From NCBI RefSeq assembly GCF_011045125.1, contig NZ_JAAKZF010000032.1:1-64000 (forward strand): a DNA stretch of 64,000 bases. The letters are read 5' to 3'. The notes under the pieces are model-generated. The model had not been told where the DNA came from. It saw only the letters and a program-made list of their open reading frames with translations, and searched no databases. A program made the position numbers and the translations under genes. Below are positions 43,540 to 52,274 of this stretch, in pieces (the stretch's first letter is position 1; every line of letters starts with the position of its first letter). Source of the stretch: Allomesorhizobium camelthorni (GTDB lineage Bacteria > Pseudomonadota > Alphaproteobacteria > Rhizobiales > Rhizobiaceae).

Positions 43540-45294
43540 ATGCCCGCCCGCCGTATCCCCATCGGCACCGCAGACAAGCGCAAGGTCTATTTAGACGCTA
43601 AGCGACGTTCATATCATTTGCATGTTGTCGGTGGTTCGGGACAGGGGAAGTCAAAATTTCTGGAACACTGCATCCGAGAAGACATTCTGGCCGGCCACGG
43701 CGTCTGTCTCATTGATCCGCACGGCTCTTTGTATGATGACGTTGTGGAGTGGTGTGCCGCTGTTCGGGCCGACCGCTTCCGCACCATTCACCTATTCGAC
43801 CCTGGCCAAGCCAATTGGCGCTTTCGCTTTAATCCGCTCTTTGTTCATCCGGGTGAGAAGCCAATTCACCGCCGAGACAACGTGGTGACAGCCTTGGCTC
43901 AAGTTTGGGGTGGTGAGGAATCGACTTCAACGCCAGCCATTCGTACCACCTTGCAGGCGGTGCTCGCGGTCCTCATTTCTCACGGCTACTCGCTCTCTGA
44001 AGCCTTCTATCTCACCAGCACTGCCGATCCGTATGGGATTGTGGAGCGGTTAACTCGTCACCATAACAACCCGATTTTGGAAGAGATTTGGGACGGGTAC
44101 AATTTCAAACGCATACAAGCGCCACGCGAGCACATTTCCGAGTTCGCCGGTGTGCGCCGCCGACTTTCCGAAATTATGGGCGATGAAGAATTTCGTGAGA
44201 CCTTTGCGGCGTATGACGAGCCAATCGACTTCCGCCGGTGTATGGACAATAACGAAGTCGTACTGGTCAATCTGTCCGCCGAGGTGATGGGTGACGATCC
44301 GGCGCGCGCCTTTGGCGCGCTCTTGGTGCGCGAACTGTTCTACTCCGCCCGTCGTCGTAACATTGAACAGGCTGCCCTGAATCCCTTCTATCTCTACGTG
44401 GACGAGTGCGCCGGCTTCCTCACCGATGATATCGCCAAACTCTTGGCGCAAACTCGCAAGTTCGGGCTTCATGCCGTACTGGCGCACCAGTGGCTCGATC
44501 AATTACGGGACGCTAGTGACGCTATCTATGCCGGCGTGATGGCTACTCAAAACAAGGTGGTGTTCGGCGGTCTTTCGGACGCCGACGCCGTGGTGATCGC
44601 GGACGAGCTGTTCCGTACCGAATACGACCTGGAGATACCGGTCGAAGCACTGCGGAAACCCGGTGTCATCGGCTATCGCCGCACCTGGCTCGACAACTGG
44701 AGTGAAGGAACGTCAGAGGGTGACACCGACAGTTGGACTGAGAGCCAGGGCGAGAGTGAAAGTGACACGTCGCTAGAGTCTGCCAGTCAATCCAGTTCGC
44801 AACTTTTCGATCAATACGGCTTTCCGCTAGGAGGCTATACGGCTGGTGTTGCCACCGGTACCAGCTCTAGCTCTGGTAGCGGTCAAGTTACCACCGCATC
44901 ACAAGGTGGCGCTCGCACTAGCACACGGTCAAGTTCGTACGGCACGTCCGAAGCGCTGGAGCCCATTATGGAAATGCAGACCACCTCCGTTCACAGTCTC
45001 GACAATGTGCGGCATATGGCAGTGAAGCGTTTGCGTAGCGTACCGCCCCAGAACGCTGTGGTGAAAGCCAGCGAACGGGCAACTTTTGATATTGCTACTT
45101 TCAACGTGCGAAAACCGGCTATTCATCCGATTGATGTGGAGCGCTTTAAAGAACGAGTGCTGACAGCCAGTCCATACACCGTGCCTCGCCTCCAAGCGAA
45201 GCAGATAATGGACACTAAGTTGGTCGAGTTGAAGCGCGCTGTGCCGATTCAAGTTTCTGACAGTTCGAAAGAGGACGACGGTCGGTCTTGGTAG
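43540..45294 (+). CDS. VirD4/TraG-like conjugative coupling ATPase
   Basis: A 584-residue P-loop ATPase of the type IV coupling protein/HerA superfamily. Walker A is at 31-38 (GGSGQGKS), then 'CLIDPHGSLYDDVVEWCAAV', Walker B 'FYLYVDECAGFLTDD' (D288, E289) and the sensor 'QTRKFGLHAVLAHQWLDQL' typical of TraD/VirD4. Unusually there is no N-terminal membrane anchor, and about residues 390-480 are a serine/threonine-rich low-complexity stretch. It probably drives transfer or partition of the element's DNA together with the replication-relaxation protein encoded directly after it. Confidence 0.82.
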   Translation: MPARRIPIGTADKRKVYLDAKRRSYHLHVVGGSGQGKSKFLEHCIREDILAGHGVCLIDPHGSLYDDVVEWCAAVRADRFRTIHLFDPGQANWRFRFNPLFVHPGEKPIHRRDNVVTALAQVWGGEESTSTPAIRTTLQAVLAVLISHGYSLSEAFYLTSTADPYGIVERLTRHHNNPILEEIWDGYNFKRIQAPREHISEFAGVRRRLSEIMGDEEFRETFAAYDEPIDFRRCMDNNEVVLVNLSAEVMGDDPARAFGALLVRELFYSARRRNIEQAALNPFYLYVDECAGFLTDDIAKLLAQTRKFGLHAVLAHQWLDQLRDASDAIYAGVMATQNKVVFGGLSDADAVVIADELFRTEYDLEIPVEALRKPGVIGYRRTWLDNWSEGTSEGDTDSWTESQGESESDTSLESASQSSSQLFDQYGFPLGGYTAGVATGTSSSSGSGQVTTASQGGARTSTRSSSYGTSEALEPIMEMQTTSVHSLDNVRHMAVKRLRSVPPQNAVVKASERATFDIATFNVRKPAIHPIDVERFKERVLTASPYTVPRLQAKQIMDTKLVELKRAVPIQVSDSSKEDDGRSW

Positions 45295-45306
45295 CGGGTG
45301 TCTGCA

Positions 45307-46308
45307 ATGCACGACCAAGTGAGGCGAGGAACCCCACACTTCAAAATCAAAGATGCCGGCAAGGTCGAGATTACCGAGGACGACGAACGCATTTTCCTAG
45401 ATCTCTACCGGCATGGCATTCTTGATGCTCATACCATCCGCCAGCTTCTGCCAACACGAAGCGAAGATTGGCTTGGACGAAGGCTCCGCAAACTAACCGA
45501 CGCCGGCTATCTCTGCCGTCCACGCCAGCAACGGCGCTTGCACAAGTTGGGTGGTGGTAGTCATCCTCTCTGCTACACCCTCGCCAACGGCGCAGCTCGA
45601 CACCTCAAAGCTCGCTTTAATCTGCCGGTCCGCACCGACCGCTGGCGCACCACTACCGGCGCACTTTCGTCTCTCCATATTGAGCACTCTTTGGAGCAGG
45701 GTCGCTTTATGGTGCAATTGCGACTGGCGGTAGAACGTCATGCCAAGACAATGGCCTTTGAGTATCCTGACCAGATATTCGCGCGTCTGAAGCCGGCACT
45801 ACTGAAAAAGCAACAGCACCCCCTCATCTTCGCGACCAGGGTCAACTGGCACGGCTGGCACGAAAAAGAGAGTACGATACCAGACGGCTTTTGTGCGTTG
45901 CGCTACATTGATGCTCCACCGGAGAAAAGTAGCCGTTACCTCTTCATTGAGATAGATAGAGGCACCGAGACGATCGAGCCATCAGCTCGCAACCTCAGGG
46001 GTGACAAGCTCTTTCGTGGCAACTCCTTGTTGCGGAAGCTCGTGGTCTATGGACAAGGGTTTTTAGCTGGTTCGCATACCGCACTCTTCGGCATTCCAAC
46101 TTTTCAGGTACTGGTTGTCACCACCACCGGTGAACGAGTGCGGCAGATGATAGAGGCTTACCAAAAGCATTTAACCGGACCGCTTTATCGGGTTCCGCCG
46201 GTGCGGTTCCTGTTTGTTGATATTGAAACGCTGGTCGCTCAGCAGAACCGCATTCTGACCTGTCCATTGTGTGATGGCCTGGCCAGGCCAATTACTTTGT
46301 TGGGCTAA
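45307..46308 (+). CDS. replication-relaxation family protein
   Basis: A protein of about 333 residues. The N-terminal winged helix ('ITEDDERIFLDLYRHGILDA', 'HTIRQLLPTRSEDWLGRRLR', 'KLTDAGYLCRP') and the middle region with 'HIEHSLEQGRFMVQLRLAVE' and 'IPDGFCAL....RYLFIEIDRGTETI' match the Replic_Relax family, whose core resembles a restriction-nuclease fold (D-E-x-D). Members are linked to plasmid replication or relaxation. GTG at 45298 is an alternative start. It follows the coupling ATPase by 12 bases. No classical MobA-type relaxase is visible in the window, so this protein may take that role. Confidence 0.75.
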   Translation: MHDQVRRGTPHFKIKDAGKVEITEDDERIFLDLYRHGILDAHTIRQLLPTRSEDWLGRRLRKLTDAGYLCRPRQQRRLHKLGGGSHPLCYTLANGAARHLKARFNLPVRTDRWRTTTGALSSLHIEHSLEQGRFMVQLRLAVERHAKTMAFEYPDQIFARLKPALLKKQQHPLIFATRVNWHGWHEKESTIPDGFCALRYIDAPPEKSSRYLFIEIDRGTETIEPSARNLRGDKLFRGNSLLRKLVVYGQGFLAGSHTALFGIPTFQVLVVTTTGERVRQMIEAYQKHLTGPLYRVPPVRFLFVDIETLVAQQNRILTCPLCDGLARPITLLG

Positions 46309-46327
46309 CCGCCACGAGTTACCACCA

Positions 46328-46900
46328 TCAAAACGGTACAAAAACCTGATGACCGAGTGGACAACGCTGGCGCCCACGCCAGAAATTAGTCCCTTGGCAG
46401 TCCAACCAACGACCAGCCTTGCCGTCTACAGTATCTTCACCAGCCACTAGCTTGCAGATGTATTCCTGAATTTCAGGAATATACTCTATCCTTCCCAGAC
46501 AATTGCCATCGGATAGTTTCCAGCCCGGTGGTGGCGTATAGGTTGGCTGCGGTGGTTTGGCGGTTAGTGTGGGTGGTTGTTGTTTGGTCTGAATTGATGG
46601 CGACAAGGAGTTGGGGCGTCTTTTTCCTAGATAATCAGGAGTTTGTTTTTCCCTCACCAACTCTTCTTGCTGTTGCCGAAGCTGTTCCTTTCTGGCTTCC
46701 GACTCTCGTCGCTCTTGCTCACGGCGCGCCAGTTCTTCTTGCTGTCGCTGACGCTCGGCGGCTTGCTGTTCACGCTCAACTTGTTCCTGCTCAGCCTTGG
46801 CTTTGGCTTCAAGCTCGGCCACCTGCGACTGGTCTACAAAGAGTGTCACCAGCGATAACATAGCCATAACGAAAATGTATGTGAGAAAAAGGAATCGCAA
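46328..46900 (-). CDS. membrane-anchored coiled-coil protein
   Basis: A 190-residue protein with a short membrane anchor (FLFLTYIFVMAMLSLVTLFV), a Gln/Glu/Arg-rich coiled coil at about 25-88, a proline/threonine linker and a small C-terminal domain with several cysteines ('GNCLGRIEYI', 'YICKLVAG', 'WLDCQGTNFWRGRQRCPLG'), perhaps disulfide-bonded. Reads leftward, convergent with the replication-relaxation gene. Function unknown. Confidence 0.6.
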   Translation of the reverse strand: MRFLFLTYIFVMAMLSLVTLFVDQSQVAELEAKAKAEQEQVEREQQAAERQRQQEELARREQERRESEARKEQLRQQQEELVREKQTPDYLGKRRPNSLSPSIQTKQQPPTLTAKPPQPTYTPPPGWKLSDGNCLGRIEYIPEIQEYICKLVAGEDTVDGKAGRWLDCQGTNFWRGRQRCPLGHQVFVPF

Positions 46901-46971
46901 CTACCTATCCTCGTGTCTTCCGGCTTTTCGATCTGTACTTGGCGATCGTTTCTTTGGAAAGGGGGCGTATC

Positions 46972-47238
46972 TTAAATCCCTTTAATCCCCGATCTGGTTG
47001 ATTGATTACCTTTAAGGGTATCAATCACTTCGGAGGGCTGAATTTTCAGCGAATCGCAAAAGGCGATGAAATCCTCGACATCAAGCCGTAGCTGACCGTG
47101 TTCAAATTTGGAGATGTATGCCTGGGTGCGACCGGTGGCACGAGCCAGTTCGGCTTGCGTCAGGCCAGCGTCAAGCCGAGCCTGCTTCATCACGTCAGAG
47201 AGACGAGCGTTCAAATTTGAATAGATCGAGGTACGCAT
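46972..47238 (-). CDS. XRE-family helix-turn-helix regulator
   Basis: An 88-residue Cro/CI-type regulator: helix-turn-helix at about 20-50 ('LTQAELARATGRTQAYISKF', 'EHGQLRLDVEDFI'). Its first two codons lie within the repeated A segment that carries the shared promoter, so the duplication began at this gene's 5' edge. It may repress the element's genes. Confidence 0.8.
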   Translation of the reverse strand: MRTSIYSNLNARLSDVMKQARLDAGLTQAELARATGRTQAYISKFEHGQLRLDVEDFIAFCDSLKIQPSEVIDTLKGNQSTRSGIKGI

Positions 47239-47667
47239 CCGTTGTTCGCCTTAGGTCGAGACAACGGGTTGACTAAATTCCGCCTGTTATATATTCCAAA
47301 CAGTTATATTTTCGAGGATTGTGCAGGCACCAACGCCGTGGGGGCCAAACATGACCGGGTCAAGTGATCTTTCTAGCGCCCAGCTGACGGATCGGTGCAC
47401 CGACACGCATTGCCCACGTCAACCAGCTATACAGTCGTGATGTGTTTTTTAATTCTAGTTCATGGTAAGTTATATCGGCGTGCTAAATAATGTACCAGTT
47501 GTGCAGTTTGTATACTTTGTATCGTCTGTGCCATTTGTGCAATGAATACTGATACGTTGTGACATAACTGCAACGGAGAATTCAAAACAGCTAAAATAAG
47601 CCGGCTTTGTTCTTGAGTAATCCAGTATGCCTGATAGCGTCAGGCTGTGAATGAGAGCGCGATGCGC
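47234..47667. repeat. tandem duplication, first copy (gene deleted)
   Basis: Segment A (47234-47369) and segment B (47376-47667) are near-identical to the flanks of the gene in the second copy, but here they are joined with only a few bases between. The start codon and first six codons of the gene remain (MTGSSD), running into a 29-codon nonsense frame. So the first copy lost almost its whole coding region by a precise-looking deletion. Confidence 0.8.
47269..47297 (+). promoter_or_regulatory. extended promoter box, copy 1
   Basis: TTGACT, 17 bases, TATTCC, followed by AAACAGTTATATTTTCGAGG. In this copy the gene behind it is deleted. Confidence 0.5.
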
Positions 47668-47699
47668 ATCCGTTGTTCGCCTTAGGTCGCGACAACGGG

Positions 47700-47728
47700 T
47701 TGACTAAAATCCGCCTGTTATATATTCC
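47700..47728 (+). promoter_or_regulatory. extended promoter box, copy 2
   Basis: TTGACT, 17 bases, TATTCC, followed by AAACAGTTATATTTTCGAGG; it lies 54 bases before the ATG of the DUF2384-like gene. Confidence 0.55.
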
Positions 47729-47781
47729 AAACAGTTATATTTTCGAGGATTGTGCAGGCACCAACGCCGTGGGGGCCAAAC

Positions 47782-48468
47782 ATGACCGGGTCAAGTGATC
47801 GTGGAAATGAACTTCATGCCGAGCTTTCGAGCCTGATCATAAAGGAGCTTCAGCGCGTTCTGGCACACTACAATGAGGCGGTACGGGGACGGAGTTCAAT
47901 CTCACTATGTATTGGAGCTGAAGAAACTGCTGCTACCCATCGACTTCATACTGCTGACGAATTAACCGCCTTGGCGTTCGAATTCGTCTACAAGTTCGCG
48001 GTCGAAGCAGCACGACGCCTGAATGTTGACGCCCGGGAGGTGGCTTCGTCCATGGTTCGAGTCGAGGACACGCCTGGCTCTGTGGTTCTAGAAGCGCACA
48101 ATCACCAAACAGATGACATGCGAATTGCAGACTGGGCGGGCCAGATTGCCGGACCAACACATCTGGAAAAACACTTTGGGATACCGCGCTCCACATTGTA
48201 TCGGTGGCAGCGGCACAACGATGTGATTGCGTTGCGAAAAGGCGCTCGCAAGTATGTGTTCCCCCTAGCTCAGTTCATCGATGGCAGGCCTGCGCCGGGA
48301 ATCCGGCAGGTGCTCGCCTCAATTTCCAATCCCAGATCGGCGTGGCTGTGGCTGATCCACCCATCGCCTCTTCTTAATAATCGCGTTCCGATCGAAATGC
48401 TCAGAAAAGATTTGACTGAGGAAGTAGTATCGGCCGCACGAGCCTTTTCTCTAATCGCGTCCAGCTGA
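47782..48468 (+). CDS. DUF2384-like (Xre/MbcA/ParS antitoxin-type) DNA-binding protein
   Basis: A 228-residue protein. Its middle has a helix-turn-helix ('HLEKHFGIPRSTLYRWQRHN') and the C-terminus 'NPRSAWLWLIHPSPLLNNRV' plus 'PIEMLRKDLTEEVVSAA', the pattern of the toxin-binding DUF2384 domain of Xre/MbcA/ParS antitoxins ('aWL..pnp.L.gr.P.e.L'). No RES-type toxin gene is adjacent, so it may be an orphan regulator. I prefer the ATG at 47782, behind GGGGG; a GTG at 47752 is open. It lies inside a duplicated module and behind a promoter box shared with the two-partner secretion and lipoprotein loci, so it could be an autoregulator of that set. Confidence 0.65.
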   Translation: MTGSSDRGNELHAELSSLIIKELQRVLAHYNEAVRGRSSISLCIGAEETAATHRLHTADELTALAFEFVYKFAVEAARRLNVDAREVASSMVRVEDTPGSVVLEAHNHQTDDMRIADWAGQIAGPTHLEKHFGIPRSTLYRWQRHNDVIALRKGARKYVFPLAQFIDGRPAPGIRQVLASISNPRSAWLWLIHPSPLLNNRVPIEMLRKDLTEEVVSAARAFSLIASS

Positions 48469-48828
48469 CGGATCGGTGCGCCGGTATGCATTGACTGCGT
48501 CGACCAGCTATACAGTCGTGGTGCGTTTTTAATGCTCGTTCATGGCAGTTATGTCAGCGTGCTAAATAATGTACCAATTGTGCAGTTTGTATACTTTGTA
48601 TCGTCTGTGCCAGTTGTGCAATGAATACTGGTACGTTGTGACATAACTGCAACTGAGAATTCAAAACAGCTAAAATAAGCCAGCTTTGTTCTTGAGTAAT
48701 TCAGTATGCCTGATAGCGTCAGGCTGTGAATGAGAGCGCGATGCGCCTCTTTTTCGATCGTGGGGATAGGGAGGGTTCGTCCTTTTGACGTCCTTCCCTC
48801 TTTTTAAATCTTTGAAAGGAGATAAAGA

Positions 48829-49962
48829 ATGAACATCAAGAGCCTTCTTCTCGGCTCAGCTGCGGCTCTCGTCGCAGTTTCCAGCGCCCGCGCTGCCGAT
48901 GCGGTCGTGATAGCTGAACCGGAGCCTATGGAATATGTGCGCGTCTGCGACGCGTACGGCACGGGCTTCTTCTATATTCCTGGCACCGAGACCTGCCTGA
49001 AGATCAGCGGTTATCTCCGTTACGATATCGGCATCGGCCTCGTCGGCCACCAGGACGTCTCCGACAAGGAAGACCTGTCGGACGGTGTCGACGACTTCAA
49101 CGACACCTACTACAAGCGTGCCCGCTTCGAACTGCGCGTCGACAGCCGTTCGGAAACCGAGCTCGGCACCCTGCGAACCTACGCTGCGATCGACTTCCAG
49201 TACACGACGAGCGCTCCGGGCGGCATCACCGATGCATCCGATGCTGTCGGCATACCGCATGCTTATATCGAACTCGGGGGCTTCCGCATCGGCAAGACCG
49301 ACTCGCTGTTCTCGACCTTCACCGGCTATGCCGGCGGCGTCCTCTACGACGATTTTGTCAGCTACGGCCCGTTCGGCACGCACCAGATCGCCTACACCTT
49401 CACCGGCGGCAATGGCTTCTCGGCCGCGATCGCTCTTGAAGAAGGCGACGGTTCGTCTGGCGCTTCGGGACTTGCCAACGAGTTCACGCTCGACAGCTAT
49501 GTCCCGCATGTGGTCGGCGGTGTTGCCTGGACGCAGGGCTGGGGCGGCATCTCGGCCGTCGCTGGTTACGACGCCAACTGGTCGGAGTGGGCCGGCAAGG
49601 TACGTCTCGACGTGAATGCGACCGAACAGCTCGTTCTCTTCATCATGGGCGGCTACAAGTCGGGCGCGGATGAGGACTTCCTCGGCATCGCGGGTGCGGA
49701 TCGTCCGAACTACTACGGTAGCTGGTCGGGCGACTATGCTGTCTGGGGCGGTGGCACCTTCACCGTTTCGGAAAAGGCCAAGATCAACGTCCAGCTTTCC
49801 TATGATGAGGACGAAAACTTCGCTGCCCTTGCGAACGTGAACTACACGCTCGTTCCGGGCCTCGTGATTACGCCTGAAATCTCGTATGTCGACAACCTCG
49901 ACGACGATGACGATGATGGCGACGAGATCGGCGGATTCCTCCGCTTCCAGCGCAGCTTCTAA
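48829..49962 (+). CDS. outer-membrane porin, Rhizobium type
   Basis: A 377-residue Porin_2-family protein. The signal peptide MNIKSLLLGSAAALVAVSSA is cleaved near ARA-AD; the mature start 'EPMEYVRVCDAYGTGFFYIP' and 'GTETCLKISGYLRYDIG' is the hallmark of Rhizobiaceae porins. Alternating beta-strands follow and the chain ends in the required aromatic residue (RFQRSF). AAAGGAG precedes the ATG. GC content is higher than in its neighbours, closer to a chromosomal housekeeping gene. A strong hairpin follows. Forms passive diffusion channels as a trimer. Confidence 0.9.
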   Translation: MNIKSLLLGSAAALVAVSSARAADAVVIAEPEPMEYVRVCDAYGTGFFYIPGTETCLKISGYLRYDIGIGLVGHQDVSDKEDLSDGVDDFNDTYYKRARFELRVDSRSETELGTLRTYAAIDFQYTTSAPGGITDASDAVGIPHAYIELGGFRIGKTDSLFSTFTGYAGGVLYDDFVSYGPFGTHQIAYTFTGGNGFSAAIALEEGDGSSGASGLANEFTLDSYVPHVVGGVAWTQGWGGISAVAGYDANWSEWAGKVRLDVNATEQLVLFIMGGYKSGADEDFLGIAGADRPNYYGSWSGDYAVWGGGTFTVSEKAKINVQLSYDEDENFAALANVNYTLVPGLVITPEISYVDNLDDDDDDGDEIGGFLRFQRSF

Positions 49963-50131
49963 CGGAATGAAAAGTTGCATCTCAGCGACCGCGGTATGTG
50001 ACTGCGTGCGCGAGACTCTCCGCTCAGCCAGCATCGGCTGAGCGGCGATACCAAAGAAGCAGCTTTTTACGGCTCGCGCGAAATGCTTGGTCCTGTTGAT
50101 CTCCCGGGGGGGTCTGAGCATGTCGCCGAAG

Positions 50132-50166
50132 CGAAGGACGCCTTTGACCCACCAAGGCGTCCTTCG
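50132..50166 (+). terminator. hairpin terminator downstream of the porin gene
   Basis: Thirteen-base perfect arms (CGAAGGACGCCTT / AAGGCGTCCTTCG), 9-base loop, followed by TCTT. A second hairpin with 10-base arms lies nearer the gene at 50020-50045. Confidence 0.65.
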
Positions 50167-50186
50167 TCTTGATCAACCTCAATGCA

Positions 50187-50251
50187 AAGATTTTGCCCGA
50201 GTGCCGGTTAGACGGGAGCGCCGGATGTGGAATAGTAGCAAGGCTGGCAAT
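50187..50251 (+). repeat. 65-base direct repeat, copy 1
   Basis: About 95% identical to 50398-50462; both contain ATTTTGCCCGAGTG and GGATGTGGAATAGTAGCAAG. The two copies bracket the third promoter box. Confidence 0.75.
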
Positions 50252-50345
50252 CCGCTTGCAAGGAGCCGAGCTGACAGCTCTTGATGAAGCTTGTCGCCAA
50301 GGTGCACCGCCCACTCCAAACAACCGTCTGCCGCACCGAGAGCAC

Positions 50346-50374
50346 TTGACCAAATGCCGGGTCTTCGATATTCC
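50346..50374 (+). promoter_or_regulatory. extended promoter box, copy 3 (upstream of the TpsB gene)
   Basis: TTGACC, 17 bases, TATTCC, then AAACATTATATTCC; the following TATTCC-TATT-GGAATA is a small palindrome. Shares about 60 bases of similarity with the copy at 56833. Confidence 0.55.
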
Positions 50375-50397
50375 AAACATTATATTCCTATTGGAAT

Positions 50398-50462
50398 AAG
50401 ATTTTGCCCGAGTGCTGATTAGACGGGAGCGCCGGATGTGGAATAGTAGCAAGGCTGGAAAT
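50398..50462 (+). repeat. 65-base direct repeat, copy 2
   Basis: Second copy of the repeat at 50187, ending just before the TpsB reading frame. Confidence 0.75.
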
Positions 50463-50547
50463 GCAACCAATCAGCGTATACCCAACGGTTGAAAGTGGAA
50501 TAATTTCGGGCATAAGTGGGCAAGGGCTTTTTCGGCGGGGACAATCG

Positions 50548-52263
50548 GTGAACAATCTAGGTGGTATTCTGCGCACCAGCACGGCGTTGGTGTGGGTTGG
50601 CTTCTTGTCATTGTCGGCGGCGGCACAGACCCTGCCGCCGGGTGCAGAACCGGGACGGGTGGAAGAGCGCTTCCTGGAAGCGCGCGAGCCGGAGGCTCTA
50701 CCGAGAGTGATTGAAGGTCTGGAAAGCACCATGCCGGCGGCAGAGGCCGCTAAGATCACGCTGGTCATCCGCGACATTCAGATTGAAGGCTCCACCGTCT
50801 TTTCCGCTGGCGATCTGCAACCGTACTGGCGGGAGCTGCTAGGGCGGGAAGTGTCCCTACTTGAGGTTTTCGAGGTCGCCGCCACCCTCACCGCCCACTA
50901 TGGTCAGCAAGGATACCTACTATCTCGGGTTATCGTGCCGCCGCAGGAACTCGACCCTCATGGTGCCGTCATCCGTCTTCAAGCGGTCGAGGGGTATATT
51001 GACGAGGTGGTGTGGCCAGACGGTCTGAGCCGCTACCGCGATCTCTTCACGGGCTACGCGACCAAGATCACCGAACAACGACCGATCAAGGCGGAACAAC
51101 TGGAGCGGTATCTACTGCTGGCCAATGACCTGCCGGGACTGATGTTCCGCTCCAATCTCCGAGCCTCGGAGCAAAATCCCGGTGCCTCGACCCTAGTCTT
51201 GACGATGGAGCAGACACCATACGACGCCTCGCTCTCCACCAACAACCACAGCACGGAAGCCAGCGGTCCCTATCAAGGCCTTATCTCGGGACGGCTCAAC
51301 AATACGTTCGGTCTCCACGAACGCTTCCATCTTGGCTACGCCCTGGCCGGGCCGACCTTCGATTCCAACCAGCCCGAACTCCATTACCTGTCCTTCGGCT
51401 ATGATCAGGTATTGAACAGCGAAGGGCTGACGTTCTCGCTCTCTGGAAATGCCAGTTGGGGTGATCCCGGCACGCCGCTTCTCTCAGACATCGCCTATCA
51501 AACCGAGGGGCTTAATCTCTCGACAGCGGTGTCTTATCCCTTTATCCGCACCCGCTCCACCAACCTCACCGGCACGCTCGCCTTTGATTTGGAACACTCC
51601 AAAGGCTTCTCAGCGGCCGGACTGGCGAGCGAAGATCGCCTGCGTATCTTGCGCACGGAACTCGCCTATGACTTTGCGGATCGTTGGAGTGGTATCAATC
51701 AGGTCATCTGGAGTGCCAGCCAAGGCATTGATGGACTTGGTAGCACCAAGAACGACAATCCGAACGCTTCGCGCACGCCCGGCAAGGTGGATTTCTTCAA
51801 AACCACCTTGTTCTTGTCGCGCCAGCAGCCGCTTCCTGAACGCTTCAGTATCTATGTCAGTGCCTATGGACAATTAGCGGCCGATCCATTGCTGTCGTCA
51901 CAAGAGTGCGGCTATGGCGGTCGTCGTTTTGGTCGCGGGTTTGACCCCTCCATCGTCACCGGCGACCACTGTCTCATTCTAAATGGCGAATTACGCTACG
52001 ACCTCGGCGTACCGGAGCCGCTTAGTGGAGCGCTTGACTATCTCCAGCCATACGTCTTCGCCGACTACGGACGCATTTGGAACATCGACGCGCCGGCCGG
52101 CACCCCCGGCACTGACGATGGGACTTCGGCTGGTTTAGGGCTTCGTTTCGGACGTGAGCGGTTCAGTGTTGATGTGGCGGTTTCCAGAACATTGGTTGAA
52201 CCGACCAGTGTCACCAATCCGAGCGACTGGCGCGGCTGGTTCAGCCTCGCTACGCATTTTTGA
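50548..52263 (+). CDS. two-partner secretion outer-membrane transporter (TpsB, ShlB/FhaC family)
   Basis: A 571-residue TpsB transporter if translated from GTG at 50548, which has GGCGGGG upstream and places the signal peptide ('ALVWVGFLSLSAAAQ') properly; the frame is open to ATG 50461. Two POTRA domains follow ('IRDIQIEGSTVFSAGDLQPY', 'GYLLSRVIVPPQEL', 'LQAVEGYIDEV'), then the 16-strand barrel with 'HYLSFGYDQVLNSEGLTFSL' and a final 'GWFSLATHF' ending in Phe. It exports the exoprotein encoded 11 bases downstream. Confidence 0.87.
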   Translation: MNNLGGILRTSTALVWVGFLSLSAAAQTLPPGAEPGRVEERFLEAREPEALPRVIEGLESTMPAAEAAKITLVIRDIQIEGSTVFSAGDLQPYWRELLGREVSLLEVFEVAATLTAHYGQQGYLLSRVIVPPQELDPHGAVIRLQAVEGYIDEVVWPDGLSRYRDLFTGYATKITEQRPIKAEQLERYLLLANDLPGLMFRSNLRASEQNPGASTLVLTMEQTPYDASLSTNNHSTEASGPYQGLISGRLNNTFGLHERFHLGYALAGPTFDSNQPELHYLSFGYDQVLNSEGLTFSLSGNASWGDPGTPLLSDIAYQTEGLNLSTAVSYPFIRTRSTNLTGTLAFDLEHSKGFSAAGLASEDRLRILRTELAYDFADRWSGINQVIWSASQGIDGLGSTKNDNPNASRTPGKVDFFKTTLFLSRQQPLPERFSIYVSAYGQLAADPLLSSQECGYGGRRFGRGFDPSIVTGDHCLILNGELRYDLGVPEPLSGALDYLQPYVFADYGRIWNIDAPAGTPGTDDGTSAGLGLRFGRERFSVDVAVSRTLVEPTSVTNPSDWRGWFSLATHF

Positions 52264-52274
52264 GGGAGAGCGGA

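Larger units (their letters stand above)
47665..48746. repeat. tandem duplication, second copy (gene retained)
   Basis: Segment A again at 47665-47800 (136 bases, almost identical to the first), the DUF2384-like gene, then segment B at 48457-48746 (about 93% identical to the first). The copies abut head to tail at GATGCGC. Confidence 0.8.

Noticed and set aside
47752-48468. complete toxin-antitoxin module at the DUF2384-like gene
   Set aside because: No RES-domain or other toxin gene lies on either side within 500 bases; only the antitoxin-like protein is present.
47381-48746. CRISPR array
   Set aside because: The repeats are two long diverged copies, not regularly spaced short repeats; no CRISPR array or cas gene is seen anywhere in the window.
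48856-50121. 421-codon minus-strand frame opposite the porin gene
   Set aside because: A typical GC-rich antisense shadow of the porin, which has a signal peptide, ribosome-binding site and family match.
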